The notes under the pieces are model-generated. The model had not been told where the DNA came from, made no database searches, and was given only the letters and a program-made list of their open reading frames with translations. Positions 43,955 through 54,433 of a stretch of DNA of 64,000 nt are shown piece after piece. The DNA is from Litoreibacter roseus (GTDB lineage: Bacteria; Pseudomonadota; Alphaproteobacteria; Rhodobacterales; Rhodobacteraceae): contig NZ_BLJE01000002.1 of the NCBI RefSeq assembly GCF_009811795.1, positions 1 through 64,000 on the forward strand. Reading direction: 5' to 3'. Positions within the stretch are counted from its first letter, which is position 1, and each line of letters begins with the position of its first letter. The translations under genes and the position numbers were made by a program.

Positions 43955-45313
43955 CTACTTTTCCCCCGGGGTTCCGTCGAACTTCTTCTCAAGACCGTCC
44001 CAGCACTCGACATAGTCATCCTGCAACGGCGCTTCCTTCGCGGCGAATTCCGTCAGATGCTGCGGGAAGCGCGTTTCGAACATAAAACTCATGGTGTTCT
44101 CAAGTTTCTGCGGCTGAAGATCGACGTTTGATGCACCCTCAAAAGCTGGCTGATCCGGGCCATGGGGCAGCATCATGTTGTGCAGACTCATCCCGCCGGG
44201 AACGAAGCCCTTGGGCTTGGCATCATAGATCCCGTGAATGTTGCCCATCAACTCGGACATAATGTTCTTATGGTACCAAGGCGGTCTGAAGGTGTTTTCC
44301 GCCACGTTCCAACGATCGCGAAACAGCACAAAATCGATATTGGCTGTTCCTTCTACGCCCGATGGCGCGGTCAGCACGGTAAAGATCGACGGGTCCGGAT
44401 GGTCGAACAGGATCGCGCCCACGGGCGAGAACGTCTTCAGATCGTATTTGCACGGCGCGTAGTTTCCGTGCCATGCCACCACGTCCAACGGTGAATGACC
44501 AATCTGTGTTGCATGAAACTGCCCACACCATTTGATTGTTACGGTCGAGGGGCGTTCGACGTCCTCGAATGCGGCGACCGGTGTCTTGAAATCACGCGGA
44601 TTGGCCAGACAATTGGCACCGATTGGGCCGCGGGACGGCAGATCGAATTTCGCCCCGTAGTTCTCACAGACAAAGCCACGCGCGGGGCCGTCCAGCACTT
44701 CGACCCGGAAGACCATTCCCCGCGGAAGCACCGCGATCTCCTGCGGTTCCAGATCGATGATGCCCAGTTCCGTCGCAAAGCGCAGGCGCCCTTCCTGCGG
44801 CACGACCAAAAGCTCGCTGTCGGCACTATAGAAATACTCATCTACCATTGAGGCTGTGATCAGATAGACATGGGACGCCATCCCGACCTGTGTGTTCACA
44901 TCGCCCGCCGTGGTCACCGTCCGCATTCCTGTCAGGAACGTAGGATCCTCTTCAGTGTGCGGCACCGGATCCCACCTGTATTGACCAAGCGATATGACGT
45001 CAGGATCGACATGTGGCGCTGATTTCCAGTAGGGAACCTCAATTTTTTCAAACCGAGAGACATGCTTGACCGAAGGCCGGATGCGGTAGCACCACGTGCG
45101 CTCGTTCTGACCCCGTGGCGCCGTAAAGGGCGTGCCGGACAACTGTTCGGCATAGAGACCGTAGTTGCATTTCTGGGGGGAGTTTTGGCCCTGCGGTAAG
45201 GCATCCGGCAAAGCTTCGGTCTCGAAGTCATTACCAAACCCCGGCATGTAGCGATCCGTCCCGGCGCGGGCGCTCACGGCACTCAGTTTTGCGGGATCGT
45301 TTTGCTTGTTCAT
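43955..45313 (-). CDS. hmgA: Homogentisate 1,2-dioxygenase
   Basis: 452 aa Fe(II) enzyme that opens the ring of homogentisate to maleylacetoacetate in tyrosine and phenylalanine breakdown. The family landmarks are [12 protein letters not shown] at the N-terminus, [18 protein letters not shown], and the iron-site region [15 protein letters not shown], then [16 protein letters not shown]. Full length. It is followed by the FAH-like gene. Confidence 0.97.
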   Translation of the reverse strand: MNKQNDPAKLSAVSARAGTDRYMPGFGNDFETEALPDALPQGQNSPQKCNYGLYAEQLSGTPFTAPRGQNERTWCYRIRPSVKHVSRFEKIEVPYWKSAPHVDPDVISLGQYRWDPVPHTEEDPTFLTGMRTVTTAGDVNTQVGMASHVYLITASMVDEYFYSADSELLVVPQEGRLRFATELGIIDLEPQEIAVLPRGMVFRVEVLDGPARGFVCENYGAKFDLPSRGPIGANCLANPRDFKTPVAAFEDVERPSTVTIKWCGQFHATQIGHSPLDVVAWHGNYAPCKYDLKTFSPVGAILFDHPDPSIFTVLTAPSGVEGTANIDFVLFRDRWNVAENTFRPPWYHKNIMSELMGNIHGIYDAKPKGFVPGGMSLHNMMLPHGPDQPAFEGASNVDLQPQKLENTMSFMFETRFPQHLTEFAAKEAPLQDDYVECWDGLEKKFDGTPGEK

Positions 45314-45338
45314 ATCAACATCTCCTCCCTGCGGGCGC

Positions 45339-47033
45339 TCAAGCGGTCACAAGTTCTTTCAGACCAAGATCTTCCATCATCGTGTCACGCATCACAAACT
45401 TCTGGGGTTTGCCGGTTACTGTCATGGGTATTTCATCCACGAACCTAACATGTGCAGGCACTTTATAGTATGCGATATGCTCTTTGCAAAAGGCCCTGAT
45501 CTCGGCCTCGTCCACCGTCGCACCGGGCTTTTTCAGGATCCAAGCGCAGGAGATCTCCCCGAATTTCTGGTCCGGCACCCCGAAAACCTGCACCTGTGAC
45601 ACGGCCGGGTGCGTATAAAGGAACTCCTCGACCTCCCGTGGATAGATGTTTTCTCCACCCCGGACGATCATGTCTTTCACACGCCCCGTGATGTTGACGT
45701 AACCCTCTTCGTCCATGCGGGCCAGATCACCGGTGTGCATCCACCCTTCCGCGTCAAGCGCATCGGCTGTTTTCTCGTCATCGGCCCAATATCCTTTCAT
45801 GACGCTATAACCTTTCGTCCAAAGTTCGCCTTGGCTGCCAACCGGAACAGGAACGCCATTCTCGTCGACGATCTTGACCTCAACATGAGGATGAATCCGC
45901 CCGACGGAGGTGACGCGTTTTTCGGTTGGATCGTCCACATTACTTTGAAAAGACACAGGGCTGGTTTCTGTCATGCCATAGGCAATCGTGACCTCGGTCA
46001 TGTTCATCTTGGTTTGCACCGCGCGCATCACTTCGATTGGGCACGGTGCACCCGCCATGATTCCGGTGCGGAGTGTAGACAAATCGAAGGACGCAAAGTT
46101 CGGATGCTCCAACATGTTCACGAACATCGTTGGCACGCCATAGAGTGCAGTGCATTTCTCGTCAGACACCGTTTTCAGAGTCGCGGCTGCTTCGAACCCC
46201 TCACCGGGAACGATCATCGCGGTCCCTCGCAGTACGGACCCGAGGGTGCCCATGACCATACCAAAACAATGATAGAACGGCACCGGGATGCAGAGCCTAT
46301 CCTGCTCGGACAGCACCAATGCGTCCCCAACGAACCACGCGTTGTTGACAATATTGCGGTGTGTCAGCGTCGCGCCTTTCGGCTGACCCGTTGTGCCCGA
46401 CGTAAACTGTATGTTGATCGGATCATTGCGGTCCAGCGCGTCCAGCGGCGGCAATGCTGCAGGATCACCCGTAACTGAGGCAAAAGGGATCATACCTGCC
46501 GGTGTATCATCACCTAAACAGATAACCGTGCTGAGATGCGGAAACCTCTGGGATTTCAATTCTCCCGGCTCTGATGTCTTGAGCTCAGGCGCGAGGTCCA
46601 CCAGCATTCCTGCATAGTCTGACGTCTTGAATGCGGGCGCCGTGATCAGGCCGGTGCAGCCGACTTTGTTTAGTGCATATTCAAGCTCATGAGTGCGGTA
46701 GGCCGGATTGATGTTCACAAGGATCACCCCGATCCGCGCCGTTGCAAACTGCGTCAGAAGCCATTCATAGCGATTGGGCGACCATATCCCGATCCGGTCG
46801 TTTTTTTGGAACCCGAGCGTGATCAGACCCGCAGCGAGTCGATCGACATCGTCAGAAAACTCCTGATACGTCCGCCGAATACCCTGCATCGAAAACACTG
46901 CAGCATCCCGGTTTGGAAACCGCTTCGCCGTGTCGTAGAGAACCTGCGGAATTGTTTTTTCAACAAGTGGCTGGTCCACTTCGCCAATGACGTGGGAGAC
47001 ATCACCAATAGGCATTCTGCTTGAAACGTCCAT
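45339..47033 (-). CDS. Acyl-CoA synthetase (AMP-binding)
   Basis: 564 aa ANL enzyme. The AMP-binding motif [18 protein letters not shown] is at about residue 200, the adenine region GMTETSPV at about 340, and the hinge [20 protein letters not shown] at about 435. The overall pattern resembles medium-chain ACSF2-type synthetases. It lies 25 nt upstream of hmgA, so it may feed aromatic or fatty acyl substrates into CoA-dependent degradation in the same operon. Confidence 0.9.
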   Translation of the reverse strand: MDVSSRMPIGDVSHVIGEVDQPLVEKTIPQVLYDTAKRFPNRDAAVFSMQGIRRTYQEFSDDVDRLAAGLITLGFQKNDRIGIWSPNRYEWLLTQFATARIGVILVNINPAYRTHELEYALNKVGCTGLITAPAFKTSDYAGMLVDLAPELKTSEPGELKSQRFPHLSTVICLGDDTPAGMIPFASVTGDPAALPPLDALDRNDPINIQFTSGTTGQPKGATLTHRNIVNNAWFVGDALVLSEQDRLCIPVPFYHCFGMVMGTLGSVLRGTAMIVPGEGFEAAATLKTVSDEKCTALYGVPTMFVNMLEHPNFASFDLSTLRTGIMAGAPCPIEVMRAVQTKMNMTEVTIAYGMTETSPVSFQSNVDDPTEKRVTSVGRIHPHVEVKIVDENGVPVPVGSQGELWTKGYSVMKGYWADDEKTADALDAEGWMHTGDLARMDEEGYVNITGRVKDMIVRGGENIYPREVEEFLYTHPAVSQVQVFGVPDQKFGEISCAWILKKPGATVDEAEIRAFCKEHIAYYKVPAHVRFVDEIPMTVTGKPQKFVMRDTMMEDLGLKELVTA

Positions 47034-47102
47034 TTCTCATCCTCCCTGCAACGTGCTCTATGATAGTGCATGGCTTCTAAGAACTGTCGAGGGGGAGGCG
47101 CC

Positions 47103-47795
47103 CTATTTCCGCGTATCGGACACGATCCGCCCTTCCTCCAGCACGATAATCCGGTCCGCCATGTCGAGAATCCGATTGTCATGAGTGACCATCACCGTGG
47201 TCGTCCCGCGCGTCTTGCCGAGTGCCTTGAGCATCTGAACGACAGTCATCCCGGACTCCTTATCAAGCGCTGCCGTCGGTTCATCGGCAAACACGACCTC
47301 AGGATTGGAGACCAGCGCCCGCGCCACCGCCACGCGCTGTTTTTGCCCCCCGGACAGGTTCGCAGGAAGATAATTCATCCGGTCGCCCAAACCGACAAGC
47401 CCCAAAACATGACGACTGGCCTCAAGCTGCTTATGCGCGTCGCCTTTCCCGTGGACCTGCAAGCCCATCAGCACGTTTTGCTCGGCGCTCAGGCTTTCGT
47501 GCAGGTTGTGAGCTTGAAAGATAAACCCAAGCCGTCGTCGAGTGGCGACCAACAGCGGTTCTGGCGCACCATTCAATTCCGTGTCGAGAAGCTCAACACT
47601 GCCTTCCTGAACATCCCGCAGACAGCCAAGCAGCGTAAGAACAGTTGTCTTTCCTGACCCGGACGGACCCATCAGAATTGTCAGGCTGCCGCGCTCGATT
47701 TCTAGATTTACGTCAAACACCGCCTGTTTGCGCGCCTCACCCGTTCCAAACCAGTGATTGAGACCCTCAGCGGTGATTGCCGGAACATTGCGCAT
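47103..47795 (-). CDS. DevA-type ABC exporter ATPase
   Basis: 230 aa. Walker A is GPSGSGKTT, the signature is LSGGQKQR, Walker B is VVFADEPTAALD, and the switch His is in VTHDNRI. It belongs to the LolD/DevA group that powers DevC-like permeases. The ATG at 47795 overlaps the stop of devC (TGATG), showing a coupled operon. The cargo is unknown; DevBCA exporters move glycolipids or other hydrophobic molecules. Confidence 0.92.
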   Translation of the reverse strand: MRNVPAITAEGLNHWFGTGEARKQAVFDVNLEIERGSLTILMGPSGSGKTTVLTLLGCLRDVQEGSVELLDTELNGAPEPLLVATRRRLGFIFQAHNLHESLSAEQNVLMGLQVHGKGDAHKQLEASRHVLGLVGLGDRMNYLPANLSGGQKQRVAVARALVSNPEVVFADEPTAALDKESGMTVVQMLKALGKTRGTTTVMVTHDNRILDMADRIIVLEEGRIVSDTRK

Positions 47796-48967
47796 CAGAA
47801 CAGGTCCGCTGGGTCCGCACCGGCCAAGCGGCGGGTGGCGATTGCACCGGACAGGCTGCAGGCCGCCAATGTACCAAAAAACACCGAGATAGCCTGCGCC
47901 ACACTCATCTCTACGGGTAGTCCAGTTGCGGCACTGAGACCAAGATAGATCGCAATTGAACACAAAAGCCCCGGTATGAAGCCAAACACGGCAAGCACGA
48001 TGGCCTCTTCAAACACGATGCCAAGAAAGAACGGCTGATCATATCCCATTGCCTTGAATGTCGCATATTCCTTCAAGTGATCAGCGACATCCGTCGCGAG
48101 CACCTGGTAAACGATGACCACGCCGACGAGCACGCCAATCAGAACCCCAAACCCGAAAATGATACCTGTCGGACGTTCCGTAGTCTGATATCGCCTGTCC
48201 GCGCTGGCTGCGTCTTCGAACGTGTTAACCTTCACGACATCGTTGGGAAAAACAGCACGCAGACGATCAACGACGACGTCTGGTGAAACCCCGTCCTCCA
48301 CTTTGACCAGAATATGATTGGGGGCACCAAGCGAGCGTGCGCCAAAGAGCCTTAGGAACGTCTGATCGGACACAAATAAGGTGCCGTCCTCGGAAAACCC
48401 GGCGCCGACGGCCAATGTCCCGGTGACGTTGACCGTTCTCCCATTGGCTTCAATCGAAAGAGGGGTGTCGCGGGTTATGCCTTCAAACACCTCTGGCGGA
48501 ACACCGCGCGTAAGTCTGTCGATGAGGCCGGTGTCCGCCAATTGCAGGATGCTCAGCTCACTTCGAAGTGTAGGCGCGACAAATCTCTGCGCGTTCGGAT
48601 CGACCCCAAAGGTCTGAAGTGATGACGAACTTTTGTCATCCTCCCAATCCAGCGCGCCGATCATCAATGGCGTCGCGCTTGCAACGCCTGCAATTCCGAG
48701 CGCTTGAAACATCCGTTGCCGCGCGACATTGCTGCCGTCGGTCAACGTATTCGCATCGACGGACGAGATCATGATATCTGCATCAAACAGAGCGTACGGC
48801 GCGACCGTCGAAGAGTTGAGGGCGCCCAGAATACCCAGTTGGACAAAAACCAGAATATTGGCGAAGGCTACACCTGCCAGCGCAGCAAACAGTCGCGCGC
48901 GACTGTGGGACAGTTGAAGCCACCCAATCGGCATGCGACCAAACAGCCGCGTCAGCAGTCGCGTCAT
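47795..48967 (-). CDS. DevC-type ABC exporter permease
   Basis: 390 aa FtsX-like permease of the DevC family. The N-terminal helix region includes ARLFAALAGVAFANILVFVQ, a large extracytoplasmic domain lies between about residues 45 and 260, and three membrane segments follow near 265-380. It overlaps the adaptor gene by 4 nt upstream and the ATPase by 1 nt downstream. Confidence 0.9.
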   Translation of the reverse strand: MTRLLTRLFGRMPIGWLQLSHSRARLFAALAGVAFANILVFVQLGILGALNSSTVAPYALFDADIMISSVDANTLTDGSNVARQRMFQALGIAGVASATPLMIGALDWEDDKSSSSLQTFGVDPNAQRFVAPTLRSELSILQLADTGLIDRLTRGVPPEVFEGITRDTPLSIEANGRTVNVTGTLAVGAGFSEDGTLFVSDQTFLRLFGARSLGAPNHILVKVEDGVSPDVVVDRLRAVFPNDVVKVNTFEDAASADRRYQTTERPTGIIFGFGVLIGVLVGVVIVYQVLATDVADHLKEYATFKAMGYDQPFFLGIVFEEAIVLAVFGFIPGLLCSIAIYLGLSAATGLPVEMSVAQAISVFFGTLAACSLSGAIATRRLAGADPADLF

Positions 48968-50178
48968 TCTATGCGACCAGCGTCGATACGGGCGACAACT
49001 TCGAGGTTCGTGAAACGCGAGGCGATATCGGAAGACGCTTTATCAAGCGTAACGATCACATCGACAACACGGGCGTCGGTGTTGGCGGCCGGATCATCGG
49101 ATGTCACGGTCTGTCGCCCGATCTCAAGTCCGATGGCACTGACGCTGCCCAACAGGTCGGATGCCAGCGCATCGGCGAATATGGTGACCGGATCGCCCAA
49201 TGCGACACGACCGATCAGGGTCTGGTACACCTCGACCTCGACCGTCATTTCGTTGGTGTTGCCCAAATTTAGAACGCCATCGCTACCGGGTTTTTCACCG
49301 GGTCGCACATGGATATCCAGAACGGTTCCATCGGAGGGTGCGCGCACATAGGCTTTGCTCAGATCCAATTGACTGCGGGCCAGACTGGCACGCGCTGCCT
49401 CTAGATTTGCCTCGGCAACAGCGATGTCGGCCTGCAAAACCCCTTCGGATGCTTGATAGCGGGACAGGGTCGCACGCGATTTCTCTACGTCACGTATAGC
49501 CTCGGTGGCACGCGCCTGAGCATCATCGAACACCGCCCGCGTAGTGACGCCCCGCTCCAATAGAGACGTTGTCCGATCAAGCTCGGTCTGGGTGACGGCT
49601 GCGGTGGCTTCGGCCCGTTGCAGAGCGGCCCGCGCTTCTTCCAGACTGGCGCGAGTGTTCAGCTTGGTCTGCTGCAACGTTGCGTCGCGCACCTGAACAT
49701 CAGCCTGCGCGGTCGCCACGTCGCTTTCAAGCTGCGCAAGATTGTCCAAAACTGCGAGCGTATCACCACGCGCGACTTTATCCCCGACAGCCACGCATAT
49801 CTCAGAGATCCGCGCATCGCTTGCGCCAAATGGCGGGGCCACTGTCACGATATCACCCCGTGGGATTAGACGACCAAGGGCGACCACGTCCCCCTCACTG
49901 ACAACGGAGACCTCTTCTTGCGTCGTGACTTGTTGAACAGCGACCGCAATGGGCGTGTCCGTTCCACCACCCGGCTGCAAACCTGTCAAACCAAAGAAAG
50001 CCTGAACGCCGGGCGGTTGAAAATAGAGCCCGATGACAGCGCCCACAAATATGAAGACCATAACCAGCGGTATTCGATACAGCTTGAACCATCCCGATTT
50101 CTTTGACGTTGTCTGTTCCTTCGATGTGCCAAGGCCGGGATCGCTCAACGGAAGGTCTGGCGTGGTCTTGTCATCCAT
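48964..50178 (-). CDS. DevB-type periplasmic adaptor (HlyD family)
   Basis: About 404 aa. An N-terminal membrane anchor (IPLVMVFIFVGAVIGLYF) is followed by lipoyl-like half-motifs, a long alpha-helical hairpin rich in Ala, Glu, Arg and Leu (residues about 145-270), and a beta-barrel domain (RAPSDGTVLDIHVRPGEKPG). It connects the DevC permease with an outer-membrane channel. The ATG at 50178 is preferred. A TetR gene is divergent, 97 nt away. Confidence 0.9.
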   Translation of the reverse strand: MDDKTTPDLPLSDPGLGTSKEQTTSKKSGWFKLYRIPLVMVFIFVGAVIGLYFQPPGVQAFFGLTGLQPGGGTDTPIAVAVQQVTTQEEVSVVSEGDVVALGRLIPRGDIVTVAPPFGASDARISEICVAVGDKVARGDTLAVLDNLAQLESDVATAQADVQVRDATLQQTKLNTRASLEEARAALQRAEATAAVTQTELDRTTSLLERGVTTRAVFDDAQARATEAIRDVEKSRATLSRYQASEGVLQADIAVAEANLEAARASLARSQLDLSKAYVRAPSDGTVLDIHVRPGEKPGSDGVLNLGNTNEMTVEVEVYQTLIGRVALGDPVTIFADALASDLLGSVSAIGLEIGRQTVTSDDPAANTDARVVDVIVTLDKASSDIASRFTNLEVVARIDAGRIE

Positions 50179-50274
50179 GGTGATATTCTCGTTCTGGGCG
50201 TCGGCTTCGTCTGCTGCTGACTTTTGAGTCAGCAATTAGATATCCTCACAGGTATTGCAAGCCAAAGGATGAGA

Positions 50275-50919
50275 ATGAGCGACAAAAAAACCTATGCCCG
50301 CCGAAAGGCGCAACGTCCCGCCGAGATTACTGCGGCTGGCTTGGCAGAGTTCGCGGAAAATGGGTTCGCCGCGACGCGCTTGACCGACGTTGCTGCACGC
50401 GCCGGCGTCTCAAAAGCCACGATTTATTTGTATTTCGAGAATAAAACCGCGCTTTTCGAGGCCGCTGTTTTGACAACCATCGTGCCGGTCTTGACCGAAA
50501 TTGAGGAGATGACATCAACCTTCGATGGCCCGACGGAGGAACTGCTGAAGTATCTGGTAACGTCAACCTATGCGCGCCTTGTCGGCACAGACGCAATGAC
50601 CATTATGCGTATCCTCATTGGGGAAGGGCGGCGGTTCCCCGACCTGGTGAAGCTCTATAAGTCTCGCGCTCTTGATCAAGGATTACGCATTCTTGACAAG
50701 ATCGTAGCCCGCGGTGTCGCACGTGGGGACTTGCGGCCCGAGATTGCGGATGGGGACCCGCGTGTACTGATCGGGCCGACCTTTATGGCCGCCGTCTGGG
50801 AAATGGTATTCGCAGATATCGATGCGCTGGACATCGCCACTTTTCGGGATACGCACATCGACATCTTGTTCAACGGTGCTCTGACCCGCCGCACCACGGG
50901 CGACAGCGATACGCCTTGA
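50275..50919 (+). CDS. TetR family transcriptional regulator
   Basis: 214 aa. The N-terminal HTH domain includes ITAAGLAEFAENGFAATRLT, then DVAARAGVSKATIYLYFENK, with a helical ligand domain after it. It is divergent from the devBCA operon and most likely represses it. The ATG at 50275 is preferred over 50269 and over the upstream in-frame ATG at 50224. Confidence 0.9.
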   Translation: MSDKKTYARRKAQRPAEITAAGLAEFAENGFAATRLTDVAARAGVSKATIYLYFENKTALFEAAVLTTIVPVLTEIEEMTSTFDGPTEELLKYLVTSTYARLVGTDAMTIMRILIGEGRRFPDLVKLYKSRALDQGLRILDKIVARGVARGDLRPEIADGDPRVLIGPTFMAAVWEMVFADIDALDIATFRDTHIDILFNGALTRRTTGDSDTP

Positions 50920-50997
50920 CGCCGCCGACCATGTTGGTCGACAGATTAAACAACCGAAAGCTCTGGCTGTCGGCTTCTGGTTCTAAAAGGCGTTCTG

Positions 50998-52221
50998 ATG
51001 AAGACTGTAGGTCTTGCTACCAAGCCGAAGCACAACACCTACGATGTTGTCATCGTGGGCGGCGCGATGTTTGGCGCCTCGACCGCTTGGTTCCTGTCAG
51101 ACAATGCCGATTTTAACGGATCTGTCTTGGTGGTGGAGCGCGACCCAAGCTATCGCACCGCCTCAACGTCTCATACAAATTCCTGCATGCGGCAGCAGTT
51201 CAGCAACGCACTGAATGTGAAGATCTCGCAATTCGCCGCAGAATTCGTCAAAACCTTTCGCCAACGGATGGGCGGCGATGAGAGATATCCAGAACTGTCG
51301 ATCCAGAATTACGGATATATGTATCTCGCCGACAGCGAGGGGTTCGCAGACGTCCTCCGAAACAGTCATGCTGTTCAGGTGGCCGAGGGCGCCGGCACGA
51401 AACTGATGACACCCGAAGAAATCGAACGCGATTATCCGTTCTACAATTTGGACGACATCGTTCTGGGCAGTCACAACCGTAGGGACGAAGGCTACTGGGA
51501 CTGCGTCGCGGTTTTCGACGGGTGGCGCAGGTCGGCCCGCGAACGGGGTGTTGAGTACATCGCCAACGAAGTGATCGCGATGACCAAGAGGCCTGCGGGG
51601 AACCGGATCGACAGCATTACTTTGACGTCAGGTGAGACAATCTCGTGCGGGCAAATCGTCAACGCGTCGGGCCCTCGCGCGGTTCTGACTTCGCGGATGG
51701 CTGGCATCGAAATACCGGTCGAGCCACGCAAGCGTTACACATACGTTTTTTCCGCTGAACAGCCGCTGGATCGGGAACTTCCGCTGACGATTGATCCTTC
51801 CGGCGTTCATTTGAGGCAAGACGGTCGATACACCTACATGGCCGGCGGTCACTCAGATCCCGACCCCGCTGTGGATTACGACGATTTCGTAATGGATCAT
51901 GATCTGTGGCAGGATCATATCTGGCCCGCCATAGCAACGCGCATTCCCCAGTTTGAGGCGATAAAGGTGATCAGCGAATGGGCCGGTCACTATGCGTACA
52001 ACACTTTTGATCACAACGCGATCATGGGGCCGCACACTCAAGTGGAAAACTTCATTTTTCTCAATGGCTTTTCAGGGCATGGGCTTCAACAATCCCCTGC
52101 CATGGGACGTGGGACCGCCGAGTTTTTGACATATGGCGCCTATCGTACACTTGATCTTTCGCCCTTCCACTTTGACCGGATTGCCGAGAACCGACCCTTC
52201 GTCGAAAAGGCAGTGATTTGA
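50998..52221 (+). CDS. FAD-dependent oxidoreductase (DAO family)
   Basis: 407 aa. The FAD-binding VVIVGGAMFGASTAWFLSDN is at about residue 15, and the C-terminal region includes WAGHYAYNTFDHNAIMGPH and FLNGFSGHGLQQSPAMGRG, typical of the D-amino-acid oxidase fold. It likely oxidises an amine or amino acid such as a sarcosine- or glycine-like compound; the substrate is unknown. The epimerase-like gene follows 42 nt later. Confidence 0.88.
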   Translation: MKTVGLATKPKHNTYDVVIVGGAMFGASTAWFLSDNADFNGSVLVVERDPSYRTASTSHTNSCMRQQFSNALNVKISQFAAEFVKTFRQRMGGDERYPELSIQNYGYMYLADSEGFADVLRNSHAVQVAEGAGTKLMTPEEIERDYPFYNLDDIVLGSHNRRDEGYWDCVAVFDGWRRSARERGVEYIANEVIAMTKRPAGNRIDSITLTSGETISCGQIVNASGPRAVLTSRMAGIEIPVEPRKRYTYVFSAEQPLDRELPLTIDPSGVHLRQDGRYTYMAGGHSDPDPAVDYDDFVMDHDLWQDHIWPAIATRIPQFEAIKVISEWAGHYAYNTFDHNAIMGPHTQVENFIFLNGFSGHGLQQSPAMGRGTAEFLTYGAYRTLDLSPFHFDRIAENRPFVEKAVI

Positions 52222-52263
52222 TCGAGCACACCGCCACCAGATGGTATTTTGGGGAGATCTGAG

Positions 52264-53100
52264 ATGAAGAAGCTGGTTCTTACCGGGGCCGCAGGCCGCC
52301 TTGGGTCATATCTGCGAGAGCCTCTGTCACGAATGTCGGATGAGCTTGTTTCATCCGATATCGCCGAGGACCTGGGCCAGCTTTACCCGGGCGAGCGTTA
52401 TCAAAAGGCGGATATCGCGCAGTATGATCAAATGTTCGATCTTCTGGATGGCGCGGACGTAGTGGTACATTTTGGCGCTCTGGTCGATGAGGTTCCGTTT
52501 GAAGAGATGCTGGGCCCCAATTTCCTGGGCGCCTACAACGTTTGGGAAGCTGCCTATCAAAGGGGTCTGAAACGGGTTGTCTACGCCAGCTCAATTCACG
52601 CGGTTGGCATGTATCTCAGGAGCGATTTTATCGGAACTGATGCGCCCCATAGACCCGATACCTTCTATGGCCTTGCGAAGTGTTTCGCCGAGGATTTGGG
52701 CCGGATGTACTGGGAAAAGCGACAACTTGAGGCCGTCTGCCTGCGCATTCTGTCCTGCGCACGGGTCACGAATACGCGGGCGCTCGGGACATGGTTGAGC
52801 TATGACGATTTGATTCAACTGGTCACCCGAGCTGTCGATACCCCCACCACCGGTTTCAGCATTGTCTACGGCGTCTCGAACAACGATCGCGCGCCGGTGG
52901 ACAACAGCAAAGCGAGTTTCTTGGGCTATAGACCCAAAGACAACGCCGAGCAGTTCGCGGAACGCATCCTGAAGCAGGCGCAGCCTGCCGATATCAAGGG
53001 TCTTTCGGACACCCGTCATGGTGGACCGTTCGCGGCAGTTGATCTTGGCGAAAGCTGTATGATCCAAATGAACATTGTAGACGATAAAAAAGAAAACTGA
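52264..53100 (+). CDS. NAD-dependent epimerase / uronate dehydrogenase-like protein
   Basis: 278 aa short-chain dehydrogenase of the extended type. The NAD-binding LTGAAGRLGSYLREPL is at the start, and the catalytic YGLAK with the preceding ASSIHAVG fits the uronate dehydrogenase group. That activity oxidises galacturonate or glucuronate to the lactone, but substrate assignment by eye is uncertain. The ATG at 52264 is preferred over 52249. Confidence 0.85.
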   Translation: MKKLVLTGAAGRLGSYLREPLSRMSDELVSSDIAEDLGQLYPGERYQKADIAQYDQMFDLLDGADVVVHFGALVDEVPFEEMLGPNFLGAYNVWEAAYQRGLKRVVYASSIHAVGMYLRSDFIGTDAPHRPDTFYGLAKCFAEDLGRMYWEKRQLEAVCLRILSCARVTNTRALGTWLSYDDLIQLVTRAVDTPTTGFSIVYGVSNNDRAPVDNSKASFLGYRPKDNAEQFAERILKQAQPADIKGLSDTRHGGPFAAVDLGESCMIQMNIVDDKKEN

Positions 53101-53120
53101 GCCAAACGTCGGCGAAATCA

Positions 53121-53693
53121 TCAACCAGCTGATGCAGATTTCACCTGGGCACGCGTGCTCAGATCCGAAGTTGAGGCAACGCCATCGCGTTTTTCCATTT
53201 CCTTTGCATAAAGGATCACAAGGCGCGCACGAGGACCTGACAGTTTGCTGAGGATCTTGGTTCGCCCTGCATGATCGCGTTCAACGATTTGCCGCGCGAT
53301 GATTGCAGGATGCTCACGTTCAAACTCGTTCAATGGGCGCTTTCGTATCTTCCGCTTGACCGCATCGCTTTTGGGTTTTGCGGAAGTACCCTTGGGTCGG
53401 ATCGCTTTGGCTGGAATTTTGTGTTCAAGCGGTACGCGAGTGTCAGGCGCGGCCTTCGCCATATCACTGACAAGCGCCTTTGCCAAAGACCTGAGGGAAG
53501 CGCTCGCTTCGGGCGTGCTTACAGTGCTTGCGGCGGGCTGCACCGGATCCGTTTCTGCAAACAAACCTTTGCCCGACTTAGAAAAGTTTGAACCGACCAT
53601 AGAAACAAGCAACGCCGAGTTTCGCGCCGAAGAAAACTCCGCCGGGACTGACTTGCGCCGTGTCGTTGAAAACGCAGAGACCTGCTTTTCCAT
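53121..53693 (-). CDS. Unknown protein at the end of the fliFHNP operon
   Basis: 190 aa, no recognised domain. The first 60 residues are Ser/Ala-rich, the middle is strongly basic (KRKIRKRPLNEFEREHPA), and the C-terminus is helical (RARLVILYAKEMEKRDG). Its ATG overlaps the fliP stop (TAATG), so it is translationally coupled to fliP and probably has a flagellar role, perhaps regulatory or in assembly. Confidence 0.7.
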   Translation of the reverse strand: MEKQVSAFSTTRRKSVPAEFSSARNSALLVSMVGSNFSKSGKGLFAETDPVQPAASTVSTPEASASLRSLAKALVSDMAKAAPDTRVPLEHKIPAKAIRPKGTSAKPKSDAVKRKIRKRPLNEFEREHPAIIARQIVERDHAGRTKILSKLSGPRARLVILYAKEMEKRDGVASTSDLSTRAQVKSASAG

Positions 53694-54424
53694 TAGAAGT
53701 AACTCCTTACAAGGGCACCCGCGATCAGGTTCCAGCCATCGGCCACAACAAAGAACGCCAGCTTAAATGGCAAAGATACGATGGCCGGTGGCACCATCAT
53801 CATGCCCATGGACATCAAGATTGCCGCAACAACCAAATCGATGATGAGAAACGGAAGAAAGATCAGAAAGCCTATCTGAAAAGCCCGTGCAACTTCGCTC
53901 AGCATGAAAGATGGGATCAGAATGGAAAGAGAGGCGTCGGCTGGCGCTGCCGGCGTCTCATTTGGCCGCAAGTCCAGCAACGTCTGGAACGTATCGAGAT
54001 CAAGGCGCAGCGCCATGAACTCACGAAACGGGGCAATTACACGGGGGAATGCTTCCTCGACCGTCAAGCTTCCTTGGGACAGCGGTTGCGCGCCTTGACG
54101 CCAAGCCTCTTGGAATACCGGGTCCATAACGAAATAGGTCAGGAAAAGCGCGAGGCTCACGATCAGCATATTGGGCGGGGATTGCTGTAGGCCGATCGCT
54201 TGCCGCAAGATCGACAGCACTGTCACGATGAACGGAAAACAGGTGATCATGATCGCGAGCCCAGGCGCAAGACTGAGTACGGTGATCAAGGCGATCAGCT
54301 GAAGCGCGCGGCTGCTCAGACTTTGATCTGTTCCCAGGTCAAGCGACAGGTCTTGAGCTGCGCCAGACACGGTGAACGTGGCACACAGCACGAGCGCCAG
54401 GACTATGACATTGAGATGTCTCAA
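53693..54424 (-). CDS. fliP: Flagellar export apparatus protein FliP
   Basis: 243 aa. A cleavable N-terminal signal is followed by membrane segments: LIALITVLSLAPGLAIMITC at about 40-60, a periplasmic loop, and the C-terminal IGFLIFLPFLIIDLVVAAIL, then MGMMMVPPAIVSLPFKL. FliP forms the core of the export gate with FliQ and FliR. Those partners are not in this window. It lies 9 nt after fliN. Confidence 0.95.
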   Translation of the reverse strand: MRHLNVIVLALVLCATFTVSGAAQDLSLDLGTDQSLSSRALQLIALITVLSLAPGLAIMITCFPFIVTVLSILRQAIGLQQSPPNMLIVSLALFLTYFVMDPVFQEAWRQGAQPLSQGSLTVEEAFPRVIAPFREFMALRLDLDTFQTLLDLRPNETPAAPADASLSILIPSFMLSEVARAFQIGFLIFLPFLIIDLVVAAILMSMGMMMVPPAIVSLPFKLAFFVVADGWNLIAGALVRSYF

Positions 54425-54433
54425 CAGAGTTGC

